Shown piece after piece: positions 9,907 to 18,130 of a DNA stretch of 55,492 bases. A model generated the notes under the pieces. It saw only the letters and a list, made by a program, of their open reading frames with translations, searched no databases and was not told the DNA's origin. A program made the translations under genes and the position numbers. Numbering within the stretch: position 1 is the stretch's first letter; every line of letters starts with the position of its first letter. The DNA is from Afipia sp. (GTDB lineage Bacteria; Pseudomonadota; Alphaproteobacteria; Rhizobiales; Xanthobacteraceae), in NCBI GenBank assembly GCA_017308595.1, contig JAFKER010000014.1:79062-134553 (forward strand). The letters are read 5' to 3'.

Positions 9907-11055
9907 ATGGAAATGATCACCACCACCGACGAACTCGCCTCCGTCTGCAATCGCCTCGCCAAACATCGCGTCATCACTGTCGATACCGAGTTTTTGCGCG
10001 AAACCACCTACTATCCGCTGCTTTGCGTCGTGCAGATGGCGAGCGCGGACGAGGCTGTCGTGATCGACGCACTCGCAGAGGGAATCGACCTCAAGCCGTT
10101 CTTCGACCTGATGGCCAACGAGAACGTGCTGAAAGTCTTCCATGCCGCGCGTCAGGATATCGAGATCATCTTTCATCGCGCGAGCATCATTCCCCATCCG
10201 GTATTCGACACGCAGGTCGCGGCCATGGTGCTGGGCTATGGCGATTCGATTGCCTACGATCAGCTTGTCGAGCGCATCACCGGCCATCGTCCCGATAAGA
10301 CCCACCGTTTCACCGACTGGTCGAACCGCCCGCTGTCGCAGGACCAGATCACCTATGCCGTCGCCGATGTCACCCATCTGCGCGACGTGTTCGCAGCGCT
10401 CGATGCCGATCTCAAGAAGCGCGGCCGCAGCGAATGGGTCAGCGAGGAGATGGATATCCTGACCTCTCCAAAGACCTACGACGTCCAGCCCGAGCGCGCA
10501 TGGGAGCGGCTCAAAACCCGCGTCCGCAAGCCGAAGGATCTCGCAGTGCTGATGGAAGTCGCGGCATGGCGCGAACAGGAAGCGCAGAGCCGCGACGTGC
10601 CGCGCTCACGCGTGCTGAAGGACGACGCTATCGGCGATATTGCAACCCACGCACCGACCTCGCTTGAACGGCTCGCAAACCTGCGCTCGCTGCCCAAGGG
10701 GTTCGACAAGTCGAAATGGGGCCAGGACATCATCGCCGCGGTGAAGCGCGGCATTGCGCGCGACCTGACCAAATTGCCAAAACTCGACAAGTCGCGCGGC
10801 AATGCGAATGGCGGCGCGACCGTCGAACTGCTCAAGGTTCTGCTGCGCATGACCTCCGAGCGGCACGCAGTTGCCAGCAAGGTGATCGCGACCGTCGACG
10901 ATCTCGAACAGATCGCGACCGATGACAACGCCGACGTCGGCGCGCTTCATGGCTGGCGGCGTGAGCTGTTCGGCGAAGCTGCGCTGGCGCTCAAGAAAGG
11001 CCGCCTCGCCCTTGCCATCGACAAAGGCCGCGTGGTGCGGGTCGATCGCGAGTAG
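9907..11055 (+). CDS. rnd: Ribonuclease D
   Basis: A 382-residue 3'-5' exoribonuclease that trims tRNA precursors and other structured RNAs. Seen: the DEDD nuclease core with [20 protein letters not shown] (Asp and Glu of Exo I), [13 protein letters not shown] (Exo II) and [12 protein letters not shown] (Exo III). An HRDC domain follows at about residues 210-290. The start at 9907 ([10 protein letters not shown]) is chosen because the nuclease fold begins there; an ATG 36 bases upstream is possible. A GNAT gene follows 20 bases downstream and may be cotranscribed. Confidence 0.95.
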   Translation: MEMITTTDELASVCNRLAKHRVITVDTEFLRETTYYPLLCVVQMASADEAVVIDALAEGIDLKPFFDLMANENVLKVFHAARQDIEIIFHRASIIPHPVFDTQVAAMVLGYGDSIAYDQLVERITGHRPDKTHRFTDWSNRPLSQDQITYAVADVTHLRDVFAALDADLKKRGRSEWVSEEMDILTSPKTYDVQPERAWERLKTRVRKPKDLAVLMEVAAWREQEAQSRDVPRSRVLKDDAIGDIATHAPTSLERLANLRSLPKGFDKSKWGQDIIAAVKRGIARDLTKLPKLDKSRGNANGGATVELLKVLLRMTSERHAVASKVIATVDDLEQIATDDNADVGALHGWRRELFGEAALALKKGRLALAIDKGRVVRVDRE

Positions 11056-11075
11056 CACTCGACAGGAGTTTGCCC

Positions 11076-11972
11076 ATGCCCGTTGTGTATCGTCCTGCGC
11101 GCGAACACGAACTGGAACGGGCCGAGCAACTCGTCGTTCAGAGCATCAATGACCTGACCCAGCGTCACGGCTTTGGGAAAATGGCGTCGTTGCGCCCGGC
11201 ACATTTTCAGTCATTTTCCCTTCGCGACGATCCGGACGGCTTGTGGATTGCCGAGGATGGCGGCGATATTTTCGGCTTCGCTTTCAGTTGGGTCTGCGGC
11301 GATCTGTGGTTTCTTGCGGAACTGTTCGTGGCTCCCGGACAACAGGGGCGCGGTATCGGCAACGAATTGCTTGCGCGAACGCTGGCACACGCCGAGACCA
11401 AGAAGGCAACTCGCAAGGCCCTTATCACCTTCGCCTTCAACACGGTATCCCAGGGTCTTTATGTCCAGCATGGACTGCTTCCGCGGCTACCTCTCAATTT
11501 TCTGAATATCTCGCGCGACACCTTGCTAAACGGCCTGCAGAACGCATCGATACAATCTGCCGCGCTGAAGGCCACCGACCTGCAACACCTGTCAGATATC
11601 GACGCGCATGCACTGGGAACATCCCGCGAGAAGCATCATCGCTATCTCATGAGCGATTCCGGGATGACGGGGTTTCTGCTGCACTCTGGAGATGAGTGTA
11701 TCGGTTATCTCTACGTCAACTCCGAGGGACATATCGGTCCGCTCGCCGTCACGCGGGCCGATATAATGGGCCCGGCATTCCAGACAGCGCTGAAACTCGC
11801 AGCCGAACAGGGCTCCGCGCAGGTGACAGCGTTCATTCCAGGGACAAACGACGCTGCGCTCAAGATCGCGGTCGATCACGGAATGCGGATCACCTTCCCG
11901 ATGCTGATGATGTCATCAGCCAACTTCGGCGACTGGAAGTGCTATCTGCCGCGCAATCCGGGGTTCATGTAA
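11076..11972 (+). CDS. GNAT family N-acetyltransferase
   Basis: A 298-residue protein. The first half is a clear GNAT domain: LFVAPGQQGRGIGNELL is motif A for acetyl-CoA binding, followed by KALITFAFNTVSQGLY. The second half (from about residue 165) looks like a second, more diverged GNAT domain (GHIGPLAVTRADIMGPAF). The substrate is unknown. The ATG at 11076 has AGGAG 7 bases upstream and is preferred to an in-frame TTG two codons earlier. Confidence 0.8.
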   Translation: MPVVYRPAREHELERAEQLVVQSINDLTQRHGFGKMASLRPAHFQSFSLRDDPDGLWIAEDGGDIFGFAFSWVCGDLWFLAELFVAPGQQGRGIGNELLARTLAHAETKKATRKALITFAFNTVSQGLYVQHGLLPRLPLNFLNISRDTLLNGLQNASIQSAALKATDLQHLSDIDAHALGTSREKHHRYLMSDSGMTGFLLHSGDECIGYLYVNSEGHIGPLAVTRADIMGPAFQTALKLAAEQGSAQVTAFIPGTNDAALKIAVDHGMRITFPMLMMSSANFGDWKCYLPRNPGFM

Positions 11973-12005
11973 GCGCCTGCTATCTCGTTTCTCAACAAAA
12001 CAGCT

Positions 12006-12653
12006 TCAGCGCGTCTTCCTGAACGTCAGGTTGATCCGCTGGCTGCCGAGCAGCGGATGATAGCCATCCGCCAGCGGCAACACGCCATGATAGGCCAGCC
12101 GCACCGGGCCGCCCCACACCACGACATCACCATGCGCCAACCTGTAACGCGCGGTCTTGTCGTTGCGGTTCAATCCGCCAAACAGGAATGTCGCGGGCAA
12201 TCCCAATGACACCGACACGATCGGCGCGTTGAAATCCAGTTCATCCTTGTCCTGATGCAGCGAGAGTTTCGCGCCGGGACCATAGCGATTGATAAGACAG
12301 GCATCGGGGCGGAAATTCGCGTAACCAGCCTTGTCGGCGGCGCGCAACGCAAGATCGACGAACGCATCAGGCATCGGCGGCCACGGCTGTCTCGTCTCCG
12401 GATCAATCGCGGTATAGCGGTAACCGGTGCGATCACTCACCCAGCCAGCCGTCCCGCAACTGGTCATTGCCACGGACATGCGGTGGCCGCCGGGCGTGAC
12501 AAGATGGCGAAACGGAGCACATTCGACCACGCTGCTTGCCGCTGCAAGCAACGGCGTTTCGAATGACCGCGCAAAACCCGTAAGCAGCACTGCGCCGGGC
12601 GCAAGTTGTACGTTGCGCGGTTCATTCTCCACAATGTTATCAAACAAATCCAT
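12006..12653 (-). CDS. alkB: DNA/RNA alkylation repair dioxygenase AlkB
   Basis: A 215-residue Fe(II)/2-oxoglutarate dioxygenase that removes 1-methyladenine and 3-methylcytosine lesions by oxidative demethylation. Seen: iron ligands His133, Asp135 (LHQDKDE) and His189 (YHGV), and 2OG-binding Arg206 and Arg212 (RINLTFRK). Each is offset by two from the E. coli AlkB numbering as I recall it, so the fold is collinear. It sits 38 bases downstream of another 2OG oxygenase gene on the same strand, so the two are probably cotranscribed. Confidence 0.95.
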   Translation of the reverse strand: MDLFDNIVENEPRNVQLAPGAVLLTGFARSFETPLLAAASSVVECAPFRHLVTPGGHRMSVAMTSCGTAGWVSDRTGYRYTAIDPETRQPWPPMPDAFVDLALRAADKAGYANFRPDACLINRYGPGAKLSLHQDKDELDFNAPIVSVSLGLPATFLFGGLNRNDKTARYRLAHGDVVVWGGPVRLAYHGVLPLADGYHPLLGSQRINLTFRKTR

Positions 12654-12691
12654 CGTTATGCTTCTCTATCCGACATGGCCTTGTGATCACG

Positions 12692-13432
12692 TCACTTCGC
12701 ATCATGGAAAATAATGCCGACGGTATGGCGGTGACCTGACCGCAACTGGCTGACGCCATGCCGCAGATTGACGCGATAGGTTCCGCGCGTGCCTTGTACC
12801 GGACGCTGATGGACCGCAAACACCACCGCGTCGCCCTGTCTCAGCGGCACCACCGCGGCGCGCGACTGCATCCGCGGACGCTGCTCGGTCAGCACGAACT
12901 CGCCTCCGGTGAAATCCTGTTCCGGCTGCGACAGCAGGATCGCCACCTGCAACGGAAACACGTGCTCGCCGTAAAGATCCTGATGCAGGCAGTTGTAGTC
13001 GCCAGCGCCGTATTGAAGCAGCAGCGGCGTCGGTCGCATCTGGCCAGCCTTGTGGCAACGTTTGATGAAATCGGCGTGCCCGGCGGGATAGCGCACATCG
13101 ATCCCCATTGCCTCGTTCCAGCGGTTGGCAATTGGGGCCAGTTGCGGATAGAGCGCGGTCCGCAGGTCCGCAACCAGGTCCGGCAGCGGATAGGAAAAGT
13201 ATTTGTACTCCCCTCGCCCGAAACCATGCCGCGCCATGATGATGTGGCTGCGGAAGATATCGCTTTCAGCGTAGAGACCGGCGATCGAGCGGCATTCATC
13301 GGAGGTGAGCAATCCCTCAAGCACCGCCCAGCCGTTGCCGTCGAGATGCGCGGCAATGCCAGACCAATCCTGCGTAGCAACACGAGGCGACGTGACTGGG
13401 GGCGAAGTGTGGGCTTTTGCGGCAGCGACCAT
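12692..13432 (-). CDS. 2OG-Fe(II) oxygenase, AlkB neighbour
   Basis: A 246-residue dioxygenase. Seen: the double-stranded beta-helix iron site His150-x-Asp152 (CLHQDLYGEHVFPLQ), a distal His225 (VNLRHGV) and basic residues nearby that could hold 2-oxoglutarate. The N-terminal half (ILTS-type helix region, GFGRGEYKYFSYPLP) resembles prolyl-hydroxylase-like bacterial oxygenases. The substrate is unknown. It precedes alkB in what looks like a two-gene operon, so a role in alkylation or nucleic acid repair is a reasonable inference but not shown. A terminator at 13511-13550 separates it from upstream glnII. Confidence 0.8.
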   Translation of the reverse strand: MVAAAKAHTSPPVTSPRVATQDWSGIAAHLDGNGWAVLEGLLTSDECRSIAGLYAESDIFRSHIIMARHGFGRGEYKYFSYPLPDLVADLRTALYPQLAPIANRWNEAMGIDVRYPAGHADFIKRCHKAGQMRPTPLLLQYGAGDYNCLHQDLYGEHVFPLQVAILLSQPEQDFTGGEFVLTEQRPRMQSRAAVVPLRQGDAVVFAVHQRPVQGTRGTYRVNLRHGVSQLRSGHRHTVGIIFHDAK

Positions 13433-13510
13433 GATCGGCTCCTGTATGACGAGCCGGATTTAAGTCAGCCACGCGCCGCACTCCACCCGATTTCCGGGTG
13501 TGTGACCCGC

Positions 13511-13550
13511 AAAAAAATAAGCCGGACAGAAGCGAATGCTTCCGTCCGGC
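13511..13550 (-). terminator. Rho-independent terminator behind glnII
   Basis: On the minus strand a 13-bp stem (GCCGGACGGAAGC, four-base loop, GCTTCTGTCCGGC, one G-U wobble) is followed by TTATTTTTTT. The wobble pairs only in the minus-strand transcript. It ends the glnII message about 200 bases after the stop codon. Confidence 0.85.
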
Positions 13551-13560
13551 GGAGAGTCCA

Positions 13561-13623
13561 AGCCTTGGAGGAAAGTCTTGGCAGGAAAGTCTTGGGAGAA
13601 AAAGTCTTGGATGGGAGTCTTGG
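13561..13623 (-). repeat. Five tandem short repeats in the glnII trailer
   Basis: On the minus strand CCAAGACT occurs four times exactly (13616-13623, 13603-13610, 13588-13595, 13574-13581) plus a fifth variant CCAAGGCT (13561-13568). Starts are 13-15 bases apart with pyrimidine-rich spacers. The array lies between the glnII stop codon and its terminator, in no plausible gene. Confidence 0.75.
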
Positions 13624-13645
13624 AGAGAACGAAGTCAGATTTAAG

Positions 13646-13738
13646 CGTCATTCCGGGACGCGCCCAGCGCGAACCCGGAATCTCGCATAACTCGCCTGGA
13701 TTCCGGATCAACGCGCAGGCGCGTTGTCCGGAATGACG
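13646..13738. repeat. Dispersed palindromic repeat, copy A
   Basis: 93 bases bounded by a perfect 11-bp inverted repeat (cgtcattccgg / ccggaatgacg), with internal inverted pieces (cggaatc / gattccg and acgcgc-ag-gcgcgt). A second copy with the same ends lies at 26936-27046. This type of element is common in intergenic DNA of Bradyrhizobiaceae (recalled, not searched). Confidence 0.8.
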
Positions 13739-13756
13739 TAACCGCGAGTCCAGGTC

Positions 13757-14791
13757 TCAGGCTGCAGCCTTCTTCGATGTCGGAACTTCCGAAATCGTCT
13801 TCAGGATCTGCGAAGCGATCTGGTAGGGGTCGCCCTGCGAGTTCGGGCGGCGATCTTCCAGATAGCCCTTGTAGTCGTTGTTGACGAAGGAGTGCGGCAC
13901 GCGGATTGACGCGCCACGATCCGCCACGCCGTAAGAGAACTTGTTCCACGGCGCGGTCTCGTGCTTGCCGGTCAGGCGCTTGTCGTTATCCGGACCGTAA
14001 ACTGCGATGTGATCCATCAGGTTCTTGTCGAACGCCTTCATCAGAGCTTCGAAATAGTCCTTGCCGCCGACCGTACGCATGTACTCGGTCGAGAAATTGG
14101 CGTGCATGCCCGAACCGTTCCAGTCGGTGTCGCCGAGCGGCTTGCAATGGAATTCGATGTCGATGCCGTACTTCTCGGTGAGGCGGAGAAGCAGGTAGCG
14201 CGCGATCCACATTTCGTCAGCGGCCTTCTTGGAGCCCTTGCCGAAAATCTGGAATTCCCACTGGCCCTTCGCCACTTCGGCGTTGATGCCTTCATGGTTG
14301 ATGCCGGCGGCGAGACAGAGGTTGAGGTGCTCCTCAACGATTTCACGAGCGACCGAGCCGACGTTCTTGTAGCCGACGCCGGTGTAGTACGGACCCTGCG
14401 GAGCCGGATAGCCTTCGGTCGGGAAGCCGAGCGGACGGCCATCCTTATAGAAGAAGTATTCCTGCTCGAAGCCGAACCATGCGCCGGCGTCATCTAGGAT
14501 GGTGGCGCGCTTGTTCGTGCTGTGCGGGGTCTTTCCGTCCGGCATCATGACTTCGCACATCACCAGCGCGCCGTTGATGCGCGTGGTATCCGGATAGACA
14601 GCGACCGGCTTCAGAACGCAATCAGAGCTGTGGCCTTCGGCCTGCATGGTCGAGCTTCCATCGAAGCCCCAGAGCGGGAGCTGCTCGAGGGTCGGAAACG
14701 CGTCGAATTCCTTGATCTGGGTTTTGCCGCGAAGATTCGGGGTCGGCGTATAGCCATCGAGCCAGATGTACTCGAGCTTGTACTTGGTCAT
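13757..14791 (-). CDS. glnII: Glutamine synthetase type II (GlnII)
   Basis: A 344-residue glutamine synthetase of the eukaryote-like class II, found in rhizobia and relatives beside the usual GlnA. It condenses ammonia and glutamate with ATP. Seen: YIWLDGYTPTPNLRGKT, LPLWGFDGSST, GFEQEYFFY, AGINHEGINAEVAKGQWEFQ and HETAPWNKFSYGVADRGAS, all class II landmarks. Length is far below the roughly 470 of GSI, and there is no adenylylation-site loop, as expected for GSII. Transcription is likely sigma-54/NtrC dependent (site at 14884-14900), so the gene should be on under nitrogen limitation. Its neighbours are a DUF2735 gene (divergent) and glutaminase. Confidence 0.95.
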   Translation of the reverse strand: MTKYKLEYIWLDGYTPTPNLRGKTQIKEFDAFPTLEQLPLWGFDGSSTMQAEGHSSDCVLKPVAVYPDTTRINGALVMCEVMMPDGKTPHSTNKRATILDDAGAWFGFEQEYFFYKDGRPLGFPTEGYPAPQGPYYTGVGYKNVGSVAREIVEEHLNLCLAAGINHEGINAEVAKGQWEFQIFGKGSKKAADEMWIARYLLLRLTEKYGIDIEFHCKPLGDTDWNGSGMHANFSTEYMRTVGGKDYFEALMKAFDKNLMDHIAVYGPDNDKRLTGKHETAPWNKFSYGVADRGASIRVPHSFVNNDYKGYLEDRRPNSQGDPYQIASQILKTISEVPTSKKAAA

Positions 14792-14831
14792 TTCGATCTC
14801 TCGTGAGTGAACGATTGCGTTGCTAAGTTCC

Positions 14832-14861
14832 CGGCCGGTTTAGCCGCCGGAAAACCGGCCG
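14832..14861 (-). promoter_or_regulatory. Hairpin in the glnII 5' leader
   Basis: A perfect 10-bp inverted repeat (cggccggttt at 14832-14841, aaaccggccg at 14852-14861) with a 10-base loop. It lies between the predicted transcription start near 14873 and the glnII start codon, so it should form at the 5' end of the mRNA. It could stabilise the message or tune translation; this is inference. Confidence 0.6.
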
Positions 14862-14883
14862 CAAACGGCTGCGCCCGTTAACA

Positions 14884-14900
14884 AGCATTTAACGTGCCAA
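14884..14900 (-). promoter_or_regulatory. Sigma-54 promoter of glnII
   Basis: On the minus strand TTGGCACGTTAAATGCT has the -24 GG and -12 GC exactly 10 bases apart and matches TGGCACG-N4-TTGCW at all but one position. The predicted start of transcription is near 14873, about 80 bases before the ATG. In Bradyrhizobium glnII is a known NtrC/RpoN target. The whole 450-base gap 14792-15241 holds this promoter, the leader hairpin and, at 15131-15147, an imperfect TGC-N11-GCA dyad that could bind NtrC. Confidence 0.85.
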
Positions 14901-15241
14901 CCGCTCACCTCAGGCAAATCTCCCGACCCGGTCCCGAAGCAGGCAAAGCAGAACGGTCCCGGCGAAGTGATTCGCCGACCTCTCGCAGGCGCGTGCGCGT
15001 TTTCTCATCAATTTCAAAGCCTGCCTTGTTTGGCAGCGAAGCCATTTTTGCCAGTCAAGCGTGGAAACCCCGTCCAGGGGACTGCGTTAAGACTTCAATC
15101 GCATGCTGATGGAAGGCGCAGAATCGCCGGTGCGCAAATTGTATGCAAATGACTGCTTTTTATAGGGCAAATCGCGCAAAAGACGTGCGTTTCTCCTACA
15201 TTATCTCGACGCGCAGACGCGCCAAACGAGAGGAGACCGGA

Positions 15242-15418
15242 ATGACACCTAATTCGACCCAGCCGACGGCGAAGATATACCAATTCCCTGTCGGTGGCCG
15301 GGCGGCACTCGCCAGCCGCAGCAAGCCCGCCGAGCCGATGCTGGACTACGCCGTTTCGGGTGCCGGCTGGTACCACGAGGCTGCCATCGAAGAAACCAAG
15401 CGCGGCAGCGAGCACTAA
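15242..15418 (+). CDS. DUF2735 family small protein
   Basis: A 58-residue protein with the DUF2735 pattern: TAKIYQFPVGGRAAL near the N-terminus and GAGWYHEAAIEE near the C-terminus. No signal peptide, membrane segment or catalytic motif is visible, and its function is unknown. AGGAG lies 7 bases upstream of the ATG. It is divergent from glnII and convergent with glutaminase, which hints at a role in nitrogen or glutamine control. A possible promoter TTGTAT-16-TATAGG precedes it, and a terminator follows at 15482-15518. Confidence 0.8.
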   Translation: MTPNSTQPTAKIYQFPVGGRAALASRSKPAEPMLDYAVSGAGWYHEAAIEETKRGSEH

Positions 15419-15481
15419 TGCCAGCCGCCTGCAGGACGCCCGGGTGGCCTGATCGCCCGGTGGAGACTTGTAAAGCTAAAT

Positions 15482-15518
15482 AAAGGGTCGAAGCATCGCG
15501 CTTCGGCCCTTTCTCTTT
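15482..15518 (+). terminator. Bidirectional rho-independent terminator
   Basis: A 13-bp stem (aaagggtcgaagc / gcttcggcccttt, one G-U pair in plus-strand RNA) with a 5-base loop, followed by a T-rich run in both directions. It sits between the convergent DUF2735 and glutaminase genes and probably ends both transcripts. Confidence 0.8.
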
Positions 15519-15527
15519 GGGACTTCG

Positions 15528-16463
15528 TCACGCCCCAAAGATCGACCAGCCCATCCGCTTGCTGAGGATTTCCAGCGCGTCGCGCCCCAGCCGGGAATTG
15601 CCGTTGGCATCCAGCCCCGGCGACCAGACCGCGATCGATGCCTTGCCCGGCGCAATGGCCAGAATGCCCCCACCCACGCCGCTTTTTCCCGGCAGACCGA
15701 CCCGGTAGGCGAATTCGCCCGATCCGTCGTAATGGCCGCATGTCAGCATCACCGCGTTGATGCGCCGCGCCCGCTCCGCCGGAACGACCAGAAATCCCGT
15801 CGACGGATTACGCCCCGAATGCGCGAGAAACCGGCCGGCCAGCGCAAGCTGACGGCAGGACATCGCGATCGCGCATTGGTGGAAATACACGCCAAGGGTC
15901 AGTTCGGCCGGGTTCTCGATGACGCCGAACGACTTCATGTAGTTCGCCAGCGCGATGTTGCGAAAGCCGGTGCGTTGCTCGGAGGCCGCGACGGACTCGT
16001 CGATCTTGATCGAGGAGTCCCCGGAAAGGAACTGCATGAAGCGGATGATCTCGCCCAGCGTCTCACGCGGCTGATGGCCCGAGAGAATGGCGTCGGTGAC
16101 CGCAATCGCGCCCGCATTGATAAAGGGATTGCGCGGGATGCCGCGTTCGCGCTCAAGCTGAACGATGGAGTTGAACGGACTGCCCGACGGCTCGCGCCCC
16201 ACCCTCTGCCATAGCTTGTCGCCGATCATGCCCAGCGCCAGTGTCAGCGTGAAGACCTTGGAAATGCTTTGAATCGAGAACGCTGTATCCGCATCGCCGC
16301 CCGCAGCGACATGCCCGCTGGCATCCGCCACCACAAGACCGAATCCGTTGACATCAACGCCGGCCAGTTCAGGGATATAAGTCGCGACTTCGCCGCGATC
16401 TTTTCGTTCCATCATCTCGTCGGCGATTTCCTTGACGACGCGGTTCAGGGTGGCGTTGCTCAT
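15528..16463 (-). CDS. glsA: Glutaminase
   Basis: A 311-residue serine-type glutaminase hydrolysing glutamine to glutamate and ammonia. Seen: [16 protein letters not shown], which holds the catalytic SxxK pair, [11 protein letters not shown], and the C-terminal [16 protein letters not shown]. Length is typical (about 305-310). Its position next to glnII and DUF2735 puts glutamine making and breaking in one locus. I saw no convincing sigma-54 site in front of it. Confidence 0.95.
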   Translation of the reverse strand: MSNATLNRVVKEIADEMMERKDRGEVATYIPELAGVDVNGFGLVVADASGHVAAGGDADTAFSIQSISKVFTLTLALGMIGDKLWQRVGREPSGSPFNSIVQLERERGIPRNPFINAGAIAVTDAILSGHQPRETLGEIIRFMQFLSGDSSIKIDESVAASEQRTGFRNIALANYMKSFGVIENPAELTLGVYFHQCAIAMSCRQLALAGRFLAHSGRNPSTGFLVVPAERARRINAVMLTCGHYDGSGEFAYRVGLPGKSGVGGGILAIAPGKASIAVWSPGLDANGNSRLGRDALEILSKRMGWSIFGA

Positions 16464-16552
16464 TTCATTCCGGTTCGGTTCGAAGTCTGTCTTGATCGGT
16501 GGCGGCGGAATTTATGCGACAAACGTGCCAATCGCCACCGCGCCGGCATCGA

Positions 16553-18130
16553 TCAGTGCCGGGCCGTGTTTCGATAGAGAACGGCATATGCGTTGGCGGC
16601 CACAGGCGCCACATCGCGCGGCGGCTGTAATGGAGCCGGCGGATCAATCAGCAGGACATCGTCGAAATTGTTGCGCCAGTCCGCCAGGTATCGGGCTGTC
16701 GCGAGATCCATCCCCGAGAATTGGTCTTGCTGCAGCAGCGGCCAGTCCACCGGCTCACCGAGTGGTTGGGCGATGCGGTCATAAGGCGGCTTCACCGCCA
16801 GAGGCTGCTGGGCAGGATCCGCAAACATCAAGGGCCAGAACGCGCGCCGCTCGATCAGGAGCAATGCGCCGAGATGACCATCGAGCCGGTACATGCCCGG
16901 CAGCGCGCGCTCCGGCGACGATATGCCTTTCGTTTCGTGTCCCGGATGACCGCGCGCGACCAGCACGCGCGAACCCGGCTGCACTCCGGCGATAACAGAT
17001 CGCACATCCGCGATGTCCTGCCGATGATCCACCCAGGCCGCAGCAACATAAATGGTGCGAATTCCGACCAGCCCCACAATGAGAAGCCCCGCCAGCCAGC
17101 CTGCGCGGGGCGTCATCCGCGGCTGCATGCCCGCGAACATCAGCAGCACGAATATCAATGCCAGCCTTGCCTCAACAAAGGTGCCGCCCTTGATCGTGGA
17201 CGGCGCAGCAACGAACACGATCGCCAATGCCGCAAGGGCCAACGGGATTCCCTGCGCGAAAGCCGCCTGCCGCCAGACCAGGACAAGAAGCAGAAAGACG
17301 ACGGCGCCGGTCAGCACCGTCAGCATCATGCTGTAAATGCCGAATGGCGCGAACATCACAAACGCCTTTTGCAAACCGTTCCATGTACCGGGCGTGGCAT
17401 CGCCAGACAGCGGCGAAGCGAGATAGAGCACGAGCGCGGGAGCGAGCAACAACGCAACCGGGAGAACGGTTCGCACCACTGCTTCGGCTGTCAGCTTTTC
17501 GCCCTTCCACAATGCGAAGAGACGCGACAGTTCACAAGAACCGATCAGCAATGCGGCCAGCAGAACACCGAAGATGTGACAGAAGAAAATGACCGCCATG
17601 CCGATCGCGACAAGCAATGCGGCAAGCCATCGGCTGCCACGCCGATCCAGCGCGATCCAGAGCGCGGCAACACCAAAAGCCAATCCCACCGACAACAGGA
17701 AATTCATGAATCCGAGAAAGAACACCGCATTCCACGCCACCAGTCCAGACGCCAGAGACCAGTAGGTGAAGCGCCCGAAGGCTACGCGGCTGTAGACAAC
17801 GACACCGGCGACGGGTGCAAACAGACTGATCGCCAGCAGCATGCGGCCGCCGACATGGGGATCGAAAAACTTCAACAGAACGACGGCGGCTGCGTCCAAA
17901 CCGATATTCGGCAGAATTGCCCAACGCGGCGTGTACATCTGCGACAGGATGGGATCGTCCGGATGTGCCAGCACGACGTAGCGCGCCAGATGATTTGGAT
18001 AATCCAGCACCGGCGGAACATCGACCAGGAAGAATGGAATGGCCAAGTTTGCCGCCAGGGCCAGCGCCAGAAGAAACCACACCGGATCGGGATTTGGCCT
18101 GCCAGAACGATCAGCAGACAATCGCATCAC
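16553..18130 (-). CDS. Large polytopic membrane protein, third gene of the ppk-ppx unit
   Basis: A 525-residue protein with about ten hydrophobic segments in the first 380 residues and a soluble C-terminal part. An early periplasmic-side loop reads PPVLDYPNHLARY; acidic DYPNH-type loops after the first membrane span are usual in GT-C glycosyltransferases, so a lipid-linked sugar transferase is possible but unproven. It may start at GTG 18130, which shares one base with the ppx stop (TAGTG), or at ATG 18127. The tight coupling suggests translation together with ppx. Confidence 0.65.
   Translation of the reverse strand: MMRLSADRSGRPNPDPVWFLLALALAANLAIPFFLVDVPPVLDYPNHLARYVVLAHPDDPILSQMYTPRWAILPNIGLDAAAVVLLKFFDPHVGGRMLLAISLFAPVAGVVVYSRVAFGRFTYWSLASGLVAWNAVFFLGFMNFLLSVGLAFGVAALWIALDRRGSRWLAALLVAIGMAVIFFCHIFGVLLAALLIGSCELSRLFALWKGEKLTAEAVVRTVLPVALLLAPALVLYLASPLSGDATPGTWNGLQKAFVMFAPFGIYSMMLTVLTGAVVFLLLVLVWRQAAFAQGIPLALAALAIVFVAAPSTIKGGTFVEARLALIFVLLMFAGMQPRMTPRAGWLAGLLIVGLVGIRTIYVAAAWVDHRQDIADVRSVIAGVQPGSRVLVARGHPGHETKGISSPERALPGMYRLDGHLGALLLIERRAFWPLMFADPAQQPLAVKPPYDRIAQPLGEPVDWPLLQQDQFSGMDLATARYLADWRNNFDDVLLIDPPAPLQPPRDVAPVAANAYAVLYRNTARH

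Noticed and set aside
13460-13711. 83-residue minus-strand ORF across the tandem repeats behind glnII
   Set aside because: It spans the terminator, the tandem 8-mers and the dispersed repeat; its repeated QDF-like pattern just reflects the DNA repeats.
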